Shown here piece by piece: positions 1 to 5,891 of a stretch of DNA of 8,337 nucleotides. The DNA is from Nitrososphaeraceae archaeon (GTDB taxonomy: Archaea > Thermoproteota > Nitrososphaeria > Nitrososphaerales > Nitrososphaeraceae): positions 1-8,337 of the forward strand of contig JANWJI010000060.1 of NCBI GenBank assembly GCA_025449515.1, read 5' to 3'. Made by a program: the position numbers and the translations under genes. Numbering within the stretch: the stretch's first letter is position 1; every line of letters begins with the position of its first letter. The notes under the pieces are model-generated. The model was given only the letters and a program-made list of their open reading frames with translations, did not search any database and was not told the origin of the DNA.

Positions 1-185
1 AAGATCTTATTCACTGCTAATGTTGATCTCGTCAATAGAAGGCTAACTGATATTCGAATAGGAGAACAACAATTTGACTCGAATTAACGATGACAGTGAC
101 ACGTACTAGTGACGACCACCTAAGCCCCAAGTTAGACCATAACTATCATTCTTACCTATAATGTCTTATTGGACTAGTGGTATAC

Positions 186-507
186 TTATTCCTGGTTAGT
201 AATGACTTGAAATTGATACTCTACTCCTTGACCTCCTTCGATTTGTTTGATTCTGTTTTCTGCAGGAATGGCTCCTTTCCATATAGTATCAAATACATAT
301 CTTTGGTATTCAACATTTTCCTTGACATTTACTATAGATAGTTTGGGAAGCAGGTTTTACTTTTTCGTGAATGGTTGCTTGTGCAAGATATGCCGAATCG
401 CTGACATAGAGATCACCTTTGATTCCATCTAAATGTCTAAGTTCCTCTACCATGGCCGTAAGCGCATACATCAAGCAGTATATCGGACAATACCGGATTT
501 TGCATCA
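186..507 (-). pseudogene. frameshifted remnant of a thaumarchaeal sensor histidine kinase N-terminal region
   Basis: Two minus-strand reading frames join into one protein-like sequence. The first (504 down to about 330) reads through MVEELRHLDGIKGD and ends near KPASQTIYS. It hits a stop at 310-312, but a one-base shift at the T-run at 328-330 continues as NVKENVEYQRYVFDTIWKGA and PAENRIKQIE, ending at TAA 186-188. The frame is closed upstream by TGA at 505-507. From memory, RHLDGIKG followed by a Y-V-F-D-T-x-W and P-A-E-x-R-I block is typical of the sensory region ahead of the kinase domain in Nitrososphaeria histidine kinases; no kinase domain is visible. A weaker similar stretch (LLLTRSTLAVNKI, about 3-47) may be the decayed continuation to the left edge. 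No promoter or start codon is apparent. I am fairly sure it is a broken gene and moderately sure of the family. Confidence 0.55.
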
Positions 508-803
508 ATCTGGGATAATTATATCGTAAAAAGTGTTTCTAATACAGATGTGCGGCATGCCAGATTATAAATATTTTCTAAAATGAGACATCTAATGTAT
601 AGAATGACGCCTTGGTACCATGACAAGAGTTTATACATGTCTATATGAGGCGCGCCGAATCTGGCTATTTCCTGTCACACAATATGTCAAGAGGTGAACA
701 GACATATGTACGAAGCAAATTCTCTTAATGAATACACTGGTGAGAAATTTGAAGTTGCATAGGAAGATGGGGAAACGCTTTGTTTAGGATATAGAGTAAA
801 GAT
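508..803. other. stretch without a convincing gene
   Basis: No ORF here has a supporting promoter or ribosome-binding site. A plus-strand frame from about 694 gives only some 20 codons before TAG, and short continuations follow in the same frame. On the minus strand a TATA-like ATATTTATAATC (about 568-579) lies upstream of the kinase remnant and could be its fossil promoter. This is probably decayed gene sequence between two recognisable relics. Confidence 0.4.
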
Positions 804-1035
804 CTAAAGACTGAAGGAACTAGAATCAGAAGAGAGCGACAAGAGTATCCTAACAAGAGATTCGATGATGCAATCAGTGAGAAACTTGCTGTCGCCAGAG
901 AAGTGGGGGCGCCAATTGCTAAAGATGCCTAGGCAACTTGTTAACCGTGAAGAGCTAGGCAGATTGATAGCCAAAACAAGTGGTGCGATTTCAATGATCA
1001 ATGAATCAAATTATAGGGTAAGATCGAGACATTGA
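804..1035 (+). pseudogene. broken ORF resembling the N-terminus of a SWIM-type transposase-like protein
   Basis: Two plus-strand frames appear to be one former gene. The first (804-932) ends with SEKLAVAREVGAPIAKDA then TAG. The second, shifted by one base (934-1035), reads QLVNREELGRLIAKTSGAIS and MINESNYRVRSRH then TGA. The block REELGRLIAKTSGAIS followed by Y-R-V-R-S resembles, from memory, the sequence just before the SWIM zinc finger in transposase-like proteins of Nitrososphaeria. No zinc-finger Cys/His pattern or DDE catalytic region follows, so most of the gene is missing. There is no plausible start codon with a promoter. The antisense frame over the same bases is hydrophobic and Ser-rich and looks like a shadow. 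That the region is decayed coding sequence is moderately supported; the family is a weak call. Confidence 0.35.
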
Positions 1036-1044
1036 TTACATTTT

Positions 1045-1140
1045 CAAATTCTGTCAGGATACTGCCTACAGTCAAGGTTTCTTCATGGAAACACAATTAT
1101 TATCTGTCTGTGATTCCTGGTAGGCATTGTACAGAATTTG
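1045..1140. repeat. bipartite inverted repeat
   Basis: The arms CAAATTCTGT (1045-1054) and ACAGAATTTG (1131-1140) are perfect reverse complements over 10 bases. A second pair, GCCTAC (1064-1069) and GTAGGC (1120-1125), lies at nearly matching offsets inside them. A 5-bp hairpin, GTTTC/GAAAC (1077-1081 and 1088-1092), sits within. The element spans 96 bases and lies between the transposase-like remnant and the isomerase-type gene. It could be the ends of a deleted insertion sequence or MITE, or an RNA stem ahead of the next gene. I see no convincing target-site duplication. Confidence 0.45.
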
Positions 1141-1203
1141 TTCTTGAGAAATCTAAAATGATAAAAGAAACAAAAGCACCTTTTACATCTAGGTTCTAAT
1201 TGT

Positions 1204-1992
1204 ATGCCGTCATATGGACTACTTACCAACCCTTCAATTGAACTAATAAGTGAAATAACTAAAATATATGATCTAAATTTTGACTACGTGGAAATATGTA
1301 TAGAAAGCCCTGAAGGTAATCCAGACATAATTAATAAGAAGAACAATAAGGATATAATAAAAAAGTCGCTTGAAAAATTCAAGCAAAAGCCTATTGCTCA
1401 TACAGCCTATTGGATAGATTTAGCTTCAGGTTATGATTATATTAGACAAGCATGGATTCTTGAGGCATTAAGAGAAATTAAAACAGCAAGAAGGCTGGGC
1501 ATAGATCTAATAAATTTTCATGCTAACATAAATGGTATGTTCTATGGGGAAAAACGAAAAATAGTTTTGGATAACATGATCAAAAGTCTCAGAGAAATTG
1601 TTAGCCAAGCTAAAAAGCATGAAGTAGATGTAATGTTAGAAAATGTACCTTTATCAAAAGGAATACACAGTTTAAGTGAATTCAAATATATTATTGATAA
1701 TGTTAATGGGCTATTTGTTCATCTAGATATTCCTCATGCTTTCACTTCAGGGGGAATGTCCTCAGTAATTGACTATATACACACATTTGGAGACAAAATA
1801 ATTCATATTCACTGGCATGATAACCATGGGCAGAAAGATGAACACCTACCTATAGGCGAAGGTTTCATAGACCATAAAATGGCAATCAAAACACTAAAGG
1901 ATATTGGTTACGATAAGACAATTACTTTAGAAGTTTTTACCAATAGTAACGATGCTAAGTCATCTGCAGATAAACTCAAAGCTATGTGGTAA
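1204..1992 (+). CDS. xylose isomerase-like TIM-barrel protein (sugar phosphate isomerase/epimerase type)
   Basis: This 262-residue cytosolic protein has the full length of the AP endonuclease 2/xylose isomerase-like barrel family (COG1082 type), whose members isomerise or epimerise sugars or related metabolites using bound divalent metals. Metal-site residues fall at the expected strand ends: H66, H106, E146 (MLENVP), D175 and H178 (HLDIPHAF), H203, D212 and H214 (DEHLPIGEG), and E243 (TLEVF). By eye these nine match the order and local motifs of the nine zinc ligands of endonuclease IV (Nfo). The start MPSYGLLTNPS fits the first barrel strand, and the frame is closed upstream by TAA at 1162-1164 with no other ATG. 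No clear TATA box sits 22 to 30 bases upstream, unlike several neighbours. Base composition is more AT-rich than the next gene. The substrate cannot be told; the name is more likely isomerase/epimerase than DNA repair. Confidence 0.85.
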   Translation: MPSYGLLTNPSIELISEITKIYDLNFDYVEICIESPEGNPDIINKKNNKDIIKKSLEKFKQKPIAHTAYWIDLASGYDYIRQAWILEALREIKTARRLGIDLINFHANINGMFYGEKRKIVLDNMIKSLREIVSQAKKHEVDVMLENVPLSKGIHSLSEFKYIIDNVNGLFVHLDIPHAFTSGGMSSVIDYIHTFGDKIIHIHWHDNHGQKDEHLPIGEGFIDHKMAIKTLKDIGYDKTITLEVFTNSNDAKSSADKLKAMW

Positions 1993-2058
1993 GCTTACAA
2001 TTAATACTTGTAATAAGAAACGGTAAATCCCAGATTAAGTCCTGTCGTTTGAATTTGC

Positions 2059-2220
2059 TTACTTTACAAATTCCAAGTTATAAATTATTATTCTATAGGA
2101 GATTAGTATATGGTAATTTAGTAAATCAGTTATTGTTGTCATAATATCCGGCTTTAAAATACAAGTCCATTTGCGGTGGAGAGACAAATCCCCCAAGTCT
2201 TGAATTTGTTTAGTAGCCAT
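2059..2220 (-). CDS. possible small protein of 53 residues downstream of the secreted phosphodiesterase-fold gene
   Basis: An ATG at 2218-2220 opens a 53-codon frame beginning MATKQIQDLGDLSLHRKW. It lies 16 bases after the stop of the preceding minus-strand gene. A good Shine-Dalgarno sequence, GGAGAT (2227-2232), sits before the ATG with normal spacing, which suits an internal cistron of a two-gene transcript. The GGAG lies in the loop of a small TGTAG/CTACA hairpin (2221-2236). The N-terminal half is polar and protein-like; the C-terminal third (from about residue 36) is Ile/Tyr-rich and could be read-through of non-coding AT-rich DNA after a frameshift. I do not recognise a family. The longer in-frame start at 2259 overlaps the upstream gene and has no such site, so I prefer 2220. 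Confidence 0.3.
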   Translation of the reverse strand: MATKQIQDLGDLSLHRKWTCILKPDIMTTITDLLNYHILISYRIIIYNLEFVK

Positions 2221-2226
2221 TGTAGT

Positions 2227-2232
2227 ATCTCC
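2227..2232 (-). promoter_or_regulatory. Shine-Dalgarno site for the 53-residue ORF
   Basis: GGAGAT on the minus strand lies about 7 bases before the ATG at 2218-2220 and after the stop of the upstream gene. It is the main reason for treating the small ORF as possibly real. Several genes here have no room for a ribosome-binding site, so one at an internal cistron is informative. Confidence 0.4.
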
Positions 2233-2236
2233 TACA

Positions 2237-3592
2237 CTAACAAAGCAGTGCTGTTTCAATAGCTTGTGCTGATCTTATCAGTTGAGCGGCTTCAGATTGA
2301 GTAATATGGCCTACTTTCAAGGCGACTTGTACTTGTATTACAAACCCCCTAAGATGCCCACAAGCGCCGCTGTTTATTTTATGTTGTTCGAATAGCAATG
2401 CAGCATTTAGCTGAGCATCTAATCTCTCGTTTGTGGAGGCATCAAGATGCATATTATGCTTTAGTTGTATTAATTGTTGTATGGATTGCAATGGAGTGAT
2501 AATCGTAGCGACCAATCCTGCATGGTTAGAAGGCCATAATCCCGATGCAGTGCGGCTGGACGGGTCCGCGCCGACTAGGACTGCACTCTTGGCCTGAACA
2601 CTGCCGCGGATCAGTACATAATCTACTCTCTGATTCAAAAATGAAGTCGGGTTATTGATAATATCAACAATTGCGCCACTCTGATTAACCTGGCAACAAG
2701 TGAAGCCAGGATTTGCCTGCTGCCACGAGTCTCGGAATCCTGCTGACGCGAATACGGCAAATGAACTGCCAGTGTTAACTGTATTCAAATCGCCAGAAAG
2801 TATTACGGGAAGATTAGTATTCATCGGTCCAGCCGTTAGCTCACGTGCTTGAAGAGTACGAATGTTTCGAGAAGCGCTATCCATATGAGTCGAGATGAAA
2901 CGGACAATATCTCCATGCGTATTCACATCAACAGATTCCCAACCTGTCAAAAATGTGAATTTTTTACCGAAGAACAGGAAGCTGGAATTATTTTGATAGT
3001 TCTGTGACTGAACATTTGAAATTGAGATGTCCCCCCTATTAAGATCTGATGTGCGAACAAGTATCGCGTTACGGTCAGTTAACCTCACATCCATTAACCC
3101 GCAGGAGAAAAGCCCTGGACTCTGGACGTCATAATTGTTTCCCTTGACCACAACAGTGTAGCCAAGTCCTCTAGATGACAGGGCATGAAGCAGGATGTTC
3201 AGATAATCAAGAGTGATTGCAAATGAATCAGGACACGTGCTCATTGCTGCTGGAGTAGTTTGCCATAATGATACTTCCTGAAGCCCTATCAGGTCAGGGC
3301 TGGTCGAGGCAATCTCAGATGCGATCGCTTGTGCTCGCTCTGCAAAATTATTAGCAACGACATGACCGAAATCTGTAGCTACAGCTTTAACTAATTCTGA
3401 CGGAGTAGTCGATCCGAATACGTCTTGAAGCCTACTGCCTTGATAGATATTGTAGGTGATAACGGTGAGTTTTTTGTCGTGGATCGGTTTCGCAAAACTG
3501 GTAGTTGGCTCCAGAGACAAAAATGTTATCGAACTAGATAAAAGTAGTATTAAAATTAGAACTGAAGTTTGTATGGATCTTGTATAATACAT
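2237..3592 (-). CDS. secreted endonuclease/exonuclease/phosphatase-fold protein (sphingomyelinase/DNase I-like) with C-terminal helical module
   Basis: The 451-residue protein starts with a signal peptide: a charged tip, a hydrophobic core at about 10-27, and a likely cut near SFA at 32-34. It is therefore probably extracellular. Residues about 42-365 are an EEP-fold phosphodiesterase/nuclease domain: TYNIYQG (N48), GLQEVSLW (E106), STHMDSA (H236), ILSGDLNT (D268, N270), RVDYVLIRG (D324) and WPSNHAGL (H357). These are the metal-binding and general-base positions of the family, so it should be active; whether the substrate is a phospholipid, nucleic acid or other phosphodiester is not visible. 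Residues about 370-451 form a separate helical segment with Cys at 411 and 451, which may pair. C299-C300, C120 and C164 could also form disulphides. The start is set by a TATA box 23-30 bases upstream (3615-3622), implying a leaderless mRNA. The gene is visibly richer in G+C than the isomerase-type gene it converges on. Confidence 0.85.
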   Translation of the reverse strand: MYYTRSIQTSVLILILLLSSSITFLSLEPTTSFAKPIHDKKLTVITYNIYQGSRLQDVFGSTTPSELVKAVATDFGHVVANNFAERAQAIASEIASTSPDLIGLQEVSLWQTTPAAMSTCPDSFAITLDYLNILLHALSSRGLGYTVVVKGNNYDVQSPGLFSCGLMDVRLTDRNAILVRTSDLNRGDISISNVQSQNYQNNSSFLFFGKKFTFLTGWESVDVNTHGDIVRFISTHMDSASRNIRTLQARELTAGPMNTNLPVILSGDLNTVNTGSSFAVFASAGFRDSWQQANPGFTCCQVNQSGAIVDIINNPTSFLNQRVDYVLIRGSVQAKSAVLVGADPSSRTASGLWPSNHAGLVATIITPLQSIQQLIQLKHNMHLDASTNERLDAQLNAALLFEQHKINSGACGHLRGFVIQVQVALKVGHITQSEAAQLIRSAQAIETALLC

Positions 3593-3614
3593 CTCTATCC
3601 GGTATTTTTTTGAG

Positions 3615-3622
3615 TATAAAAG
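3615..3622 (-). promoter_or_regulatory. TATA box of the secreted phosphodiesterase-fold gene
   Basis: CTTTTATA on the minus strand lies at -30 to -23 from the A of the ATG at 3592. Archaeal transcription begins about 25 bases beyond the TATA centre, so the mRNA should start at or within a base or two of the ATG. This supports the chosen start. Confidence 0.6.
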
Positions 3623-3964
3623 ATTAGTTGTGGAGGCGAGAGATCTATTAAGTATATATATGTAAAGCTGTGATGGACCTCTTTATACCTAACATATCGA
3701 GTATTTTAGAGAACCTTTTCTCAATTAATCATGTATTCGTGGTATATCTTCAGATTAGACTATAAATGGTTACTTTCCTCCATTCCACCTCTAACTTTAC
3801 CGCTAGATAAAATAAACCAGCAAATAATGTGACCGAATTTTGCCTTGTTTCTAGCATTCTGACAGGCTATAAAATATTATCACTGCTAAGGGGTAATTTT
3901 TTCTGTGAAGGTGGTTAGAAAAGATCAAGATAGAAAACACACACTTGTACAATATACTAACTAA

Positions 3965-4017
3965 CTCACAGATTCTAATAGTCGAAATTCAAGGCGTAGA
4001 ACTACGATTAGTGTGAG
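3965..4017. repeat. imperfect inverted repeat (11-bp bulged stem)
   Basis: CTCACA (3965-3970) pairs with TGTGAG (4012-4017). After a 4-base bulge on the left, CTAAT (3975-3979) pairs with ATTAG (4007-4011). Inside, CGTAG and CTACG (3995-4006) form a further dyad. A TATA-like TATAAAAT at 3868-3875 could drive plus-strand transcription through it. It may be a small structured RNA or chance pairing in AT-rich DNA. Confidence 0.3.
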
Positions 4018-4442
4018 AACCACCGAACCTGCATCAAAGTTGTTTCTTTGGTAATGCCATCCATAAAATAACGTTAAGTGTATTCATTCTCAGTAACGAT
4101 TCAAGCTCAAGGTAGAAAATACCAATGATCGTTTATTGCAATATAGATTCAAACATTCAAACTTCAACCGCATAATCTGTGGAACATACTGATCATTTTT
4201 TATTTATGACGTGTGAACTTTAATCGAGTTGGATAATATTAGTCATGAAATTAGTAGATGTATAAAAATGAAATACCATTTGAAACCTTACCATCTATCA
4301 TTGGCAAACCTTTTCTTTCCGTTTTTATCAGGAATGGATACTGCGTAGTTGGTTAATATCCAGATGCATTTTTAGACTAGACATCTTAGAAAAATCTCAA
4401 CGGCCAACTTCAAGAAGATCAGGATCTGAAGTGCTGACCTGA

Positions 4443-4454
4443 TTTATATAAATA
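4443..4454 (+). promoter_or_regulatory. orphan TATA-like box
   Basis: TTTATATAAATA is close to the archaeal TATA consensus. Transcription would start near 4475. It is followed by GAGGAG (4480-4485) and an ATG at 4500 opening only 19 codons. No recognisable gene is attached; the small secreted-protein gene downstream has its own box at 4594. Confidence 0.3.
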
Positions 4455-4593
4455 TTAAGTTATCTAGCAAACTAAATTAGAGGAGTTTTACAGTATTACA
4501 TGCATATAATGTATTTTATACATAATAAAATTAGAGATAACTTATATTCCTATAATTAACTCGGGTTTTTAAAAAATCCTTTATAACAAGTGC

Positions 4594-4601
4594 TTATAAA
4601 A
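4594..4601 (+). promoter_or_regulatory. TATA box of the small Pro/Gly/Ser-rich secreted-protein gene
   Basis: TTATAAAA lies at -30 to -23 from the ATG at 4624-4626, the same spacing as in other leaderless genes here. It points to 4624, not 4656, as the original start, although 4624 is out of frame with the main ORF. Confidence 0.55.
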
Positions 4602-4655
4602 AATGTTTTCTATTTAATCTAAAATGATAACAAAACAAAGGTAATCTTCTTTGCA

Positions 4656-4841
4656 ATGATCGTAGCATCATTGACAGTTGGAATATCGGCGACCATGGCT
4701 GGAGATACGTTGCTGACTCAGTTCGCACACGCGCAAGGCTACGGTGGAACACCCATGAATAGCCCTCCGCCAGGTGGTAGCGCTAGCTCAGCAGGCCCAG
4801 CACCTCCAGGAAATTCAACTTCAGGTAACGCAACTAAGTAA
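4656..4841 (+). CDS. small secreted Pro/Gly/Ser-rich protein with an apparent 5' frameshift
   Basis: As read, the ORF gives 61 residues: an export signal ending at AHA, with cleavage before Q27, then a roughly 35-residue mature part beginning QGYGGTPMNSPPPGG, rich in Pro, Gly and Ser, with two N-glycosylation sequons (NST, NAT). The frame is open upstream to TAA at 4620-4622 and encodes KTKVIFFA just before the first Met, exactly the charged tip and core missing from the 61-residue version. The promoter-matched ATG at 4624 gives only MITKQR then stop. Adding one A to the A-run at 4632-4635 joins MITKTKVIFFAM to the main frame and makes a 73-residue protein with a classical signal peptide. So there is probably a one-base deletion, either a sequencing error or a recent mutation. 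No family is recognised. A strong terminator follows 25 bases after the stop. Confidence 0.6.
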   Translation: MIVASLTVGISATMAGDTLLTQFAHAQGYGGTPMNSPPPGGSASSAGPAPPGNSTSGNATK

Positions 4842-4865
4842 AACCAGGCAAGGCTAAACTATTAT

Positions 4866-4918
4866 GAATAAGGATCAGACAGATTAAATATCTGGCTCTG
4901 ATACCATCCTTTTTATTC
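4866..4918 (+). terminator. hairpin plus T-run terminator
   Basis: Nested pairings are AAGG/CCTT, ATCAGA (4874-4879)/TCTGAT (4897-4902) and CAGAT (4880-4884)/ATCTG (4890-4894), with loop TAAAT. TTTTT (4910-4914) follows directly. The flanks GAATAAGGAT and ATCC...ATTC extend the dyad with a bulge. It starts 25 bases after the secreted-protein stop at 4841 and looks like an intrinsic terminator; archaea mostly need only the T-run, so the hairpin is unusually well formed. Confidence 0.6.
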
Positions 4919-5025
4919 ACAGAATAATTTTTCAAATGATATTGCAGAATGCTTTAATTAATGGGTATAATCTGGGGTGATGGGCTTGAGGCAATTAATC
5001 CCTGATGTGCAATTGATGTTTCAAT

Positions 5026-5160
5026 TTAGATCGTAGTCTCCATATGAGTAACAAATACTTTCTGAATGAAATGGTCTTTGCTGAAAGCTAGTAACGGTTG
5101 TACTCCAATTATCAGCATAATACCAGTACCAACAAGTATAACTAATGCTTTTGATTGCAT
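5026..5160 (-). CDS. 44-residue signal-peptide (or single-span membrane) protein
   Basis: The frame begins MQSKALVILVGTGIMLIIG and ends in FIQKVFVTHMETTI. A Lys near the start, a hydrophobic core at 5-24 and PLLA at 23-26 resemble a signal peptide cut near residue 26, releasing a peptide of about 18-19 residues; it could instead remain as a membrane anchor. Support comes from the promoter: TTGTATAG (5183-5190) lies at -30 to -23 from the ATG, the same leaderless spacing as neighbouring genes. The ORF lies 75 bases beyond the stop of the minus-strand DUF1326 gene but appears to have its own promoter. I do not recognise a family. It is below the usual length cut-off and would be missed by many gene callers. 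Confidence 0.5.
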   Translation of the reverse strand: MQSKALVILVGTGIMLIIGVQPLLAFSKDHFIQKVFVTHMETTI

Positions 5161-5182
5161 GACTTTATGCAAGAATATTGAA

Positions 5183-5190
5183 CTATACAA
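5183..5190 (-). promoter_or_regulatory. TATA box of the 44-residue protein gene
   Basis: TTGTATAG on the minus strand sits at -30 to -23 from the ATG at 5160 and implies leaderless transcription. It is a weaker match to the TATA consensus than the other boxes here, but its spacing is exact. Confidence 0.4.
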
Positions 5191-5235
5191 AAATTATCTA
5201 AAGATACACTAATCCAAAAGTTCCACTTGATATTA

Positions 5236-5862
5236 CTATGAAGAATACTTGAATCTACAATAGAAACCATTTTTGCCAGAGTTATTCCATTCCATCCCAT
5301 GGTCACTATAATTGTATTTGCTTGAGCGTGCAATAGTCATATCTGCTCCGGGAACAACAGAAAATGGTGAATTACTTAATACTGATTCTCTATTTTTGTC
5401 TGCTCCTGCAATTGCCTCTATATCTAATTCAACTGCGTCTTTTACCTTAAGCCATCTGCGTTTTCCATCTACACCAAATTCTATAGGAAGAGATTTTATT
5501 CCAAGCATTTCGCCAATGAAATTGGTTGCCGCAGCAAAAAATCCCCCTGCTTGCCCAGAATATATTCTTGTGATTAGATCTTTTTGTTGTTGGGTTGCTC
5601 TTTCATCTATGTATAATGCTGCTTTCCATTTAGGTCCTGTAAACATGTTACCTGGAGAATTGAACATAGCAACCACATTGAGATTATTCAGATTTGTATC
5701 TCCATAATTTCCTTTCTGTATGTGCCACGCGCATGTGACATGACAGTTACCTTCATCGGGATCTGAAAGGAAGACGCAGGGGCACACTATATCACAATTG
5801 CATCCTTCAAAATAATCTCCTTCAAGCATCCATGCTGTACTTGAGACCTGCGATGCAGCCAT
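5236..5862 (-). CDS. DUF1326 domain-containing protein
   Basis: The 208-residue protein matches DUF1326 in length and pattern. W11 and EGDYFEGCNCDIVCPC (14-29) open the domain, C40 and C44 follow, then an HIQKGNYGD block (47-55) and LNVV, the family's W-x-L-x-G-D-Y-x-E-C-N-C-D hallmark. Later conserved parts include KWKAALYIDERATQQQKDLI (78-97) and YSGQAGGFF (101-109). Four Cys in a C-x-C-x3-C-x-C array plus C40 and C44 suggest a metal or iron-sulphur site, but the family's function is not known to me. There is no signal peptide, so it is probably cytosolic. The start is supported by a TATA box 22-29 bases upstream. The promoter faces away from the secreted-protein gene at 6086. A 131-codon ORF on the opposite strand is its shadow. 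Confidence 0.85.
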   Translation of the reverse strand: MAASQVSSTAWMLEGDYFEGCNCDIVCPCVFLSDPDEGNCHVTCAWHIQKGNYGDTNLNNLNVVAMFNSPGNMFTGPKWKAALYIDERATQQQKDLITRIYSGQAGGFFAAATNFIGEMLGIKSLPIEFGVDGKRRWLKVKDAVELDIEAIAGADKNRESVLSNSPFSVVPGADMTIARSSKYNYSDHGMEWNNSGKNGFYCRFKYSS

Positions 5863-5883
5863 GAGAAATTCTATAATAACGAA

Positions 5884-5891
5884 TATTTAAG
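5884..5891 (-). promoter_or_regulatory. TATA box of the DUF1326 gene
   Basis: CTTAAATA on the minus strand lies at -29 to -22 from the ATG at 5862, close to the archaeal TATA consensus. It implies a transcript beginning at or very near the start codon. Confidence 0.55.

Larger units (their letters stand above)
3623..4593. other. long stretch without a convincing gene
   Basis: I find no ORF with both length and a credible start. It contains TATA-like sites at 3868-3875 (TATAAAAT) and 4443-4454 (TTTATATAAATA), an inverted repeat at 3965-4017, a short tandem ATTCAAAC pair around 4148-4165, and a near-palindrome of GGGTTTTT and AAAAAATCC (4563-4579). A 19-codon frame at 4500-4559 lies after the second TATA-like site with GAGGAG about 14 bases upstream, too weak to call as a gene. 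A GTG frame at 3911 breaks after 17 codons. Unrecognised small RNAs are possible. Confidence 0.4.

Noticed and set aside
247..432. 61-codon plus-strand ORF rich in Phe, Ile and Cys
   Set aside because: It is antisense to the kinase remnant, which reads as real protein sequence on the minus strand.
804..1001. 65-codon minus-strand ORF, Ser/Leu-rich
   Set aside because: The plus strand over the same bases encodes charged, protein-like sequence; this frame is its hydrophobic shadow.
2221..2259. Longer start at 2259 for the 53-residue ORF
   Set aside because: It lies inside the end of the upstream gene, while a Shine-Dalgarno site marks the later ATG at 2220.
4500..4559. 19-codon ORF after the orphan TATA-like box
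   Set aside because: It is very short, has an overly long Shine-Dalgarno spacing and AT-driven composition; kept only as a note under the gene-free stretch.
5142..5333. 63-codon minus-strand ORF
   Set aside because: It overlaps the end of the DUF1326 gene in another frame and runs through the TATA box and start of the 44-residue gene; it shows no protein-like pattern.
5312..5707. 131-codon plus-strand ORF
   Set aside because: It is entirely antisense to the well-supported DUF1326 gene, is Ser/Pro-rich as such shadows often are, and has no promoter or ribosome-binding site.
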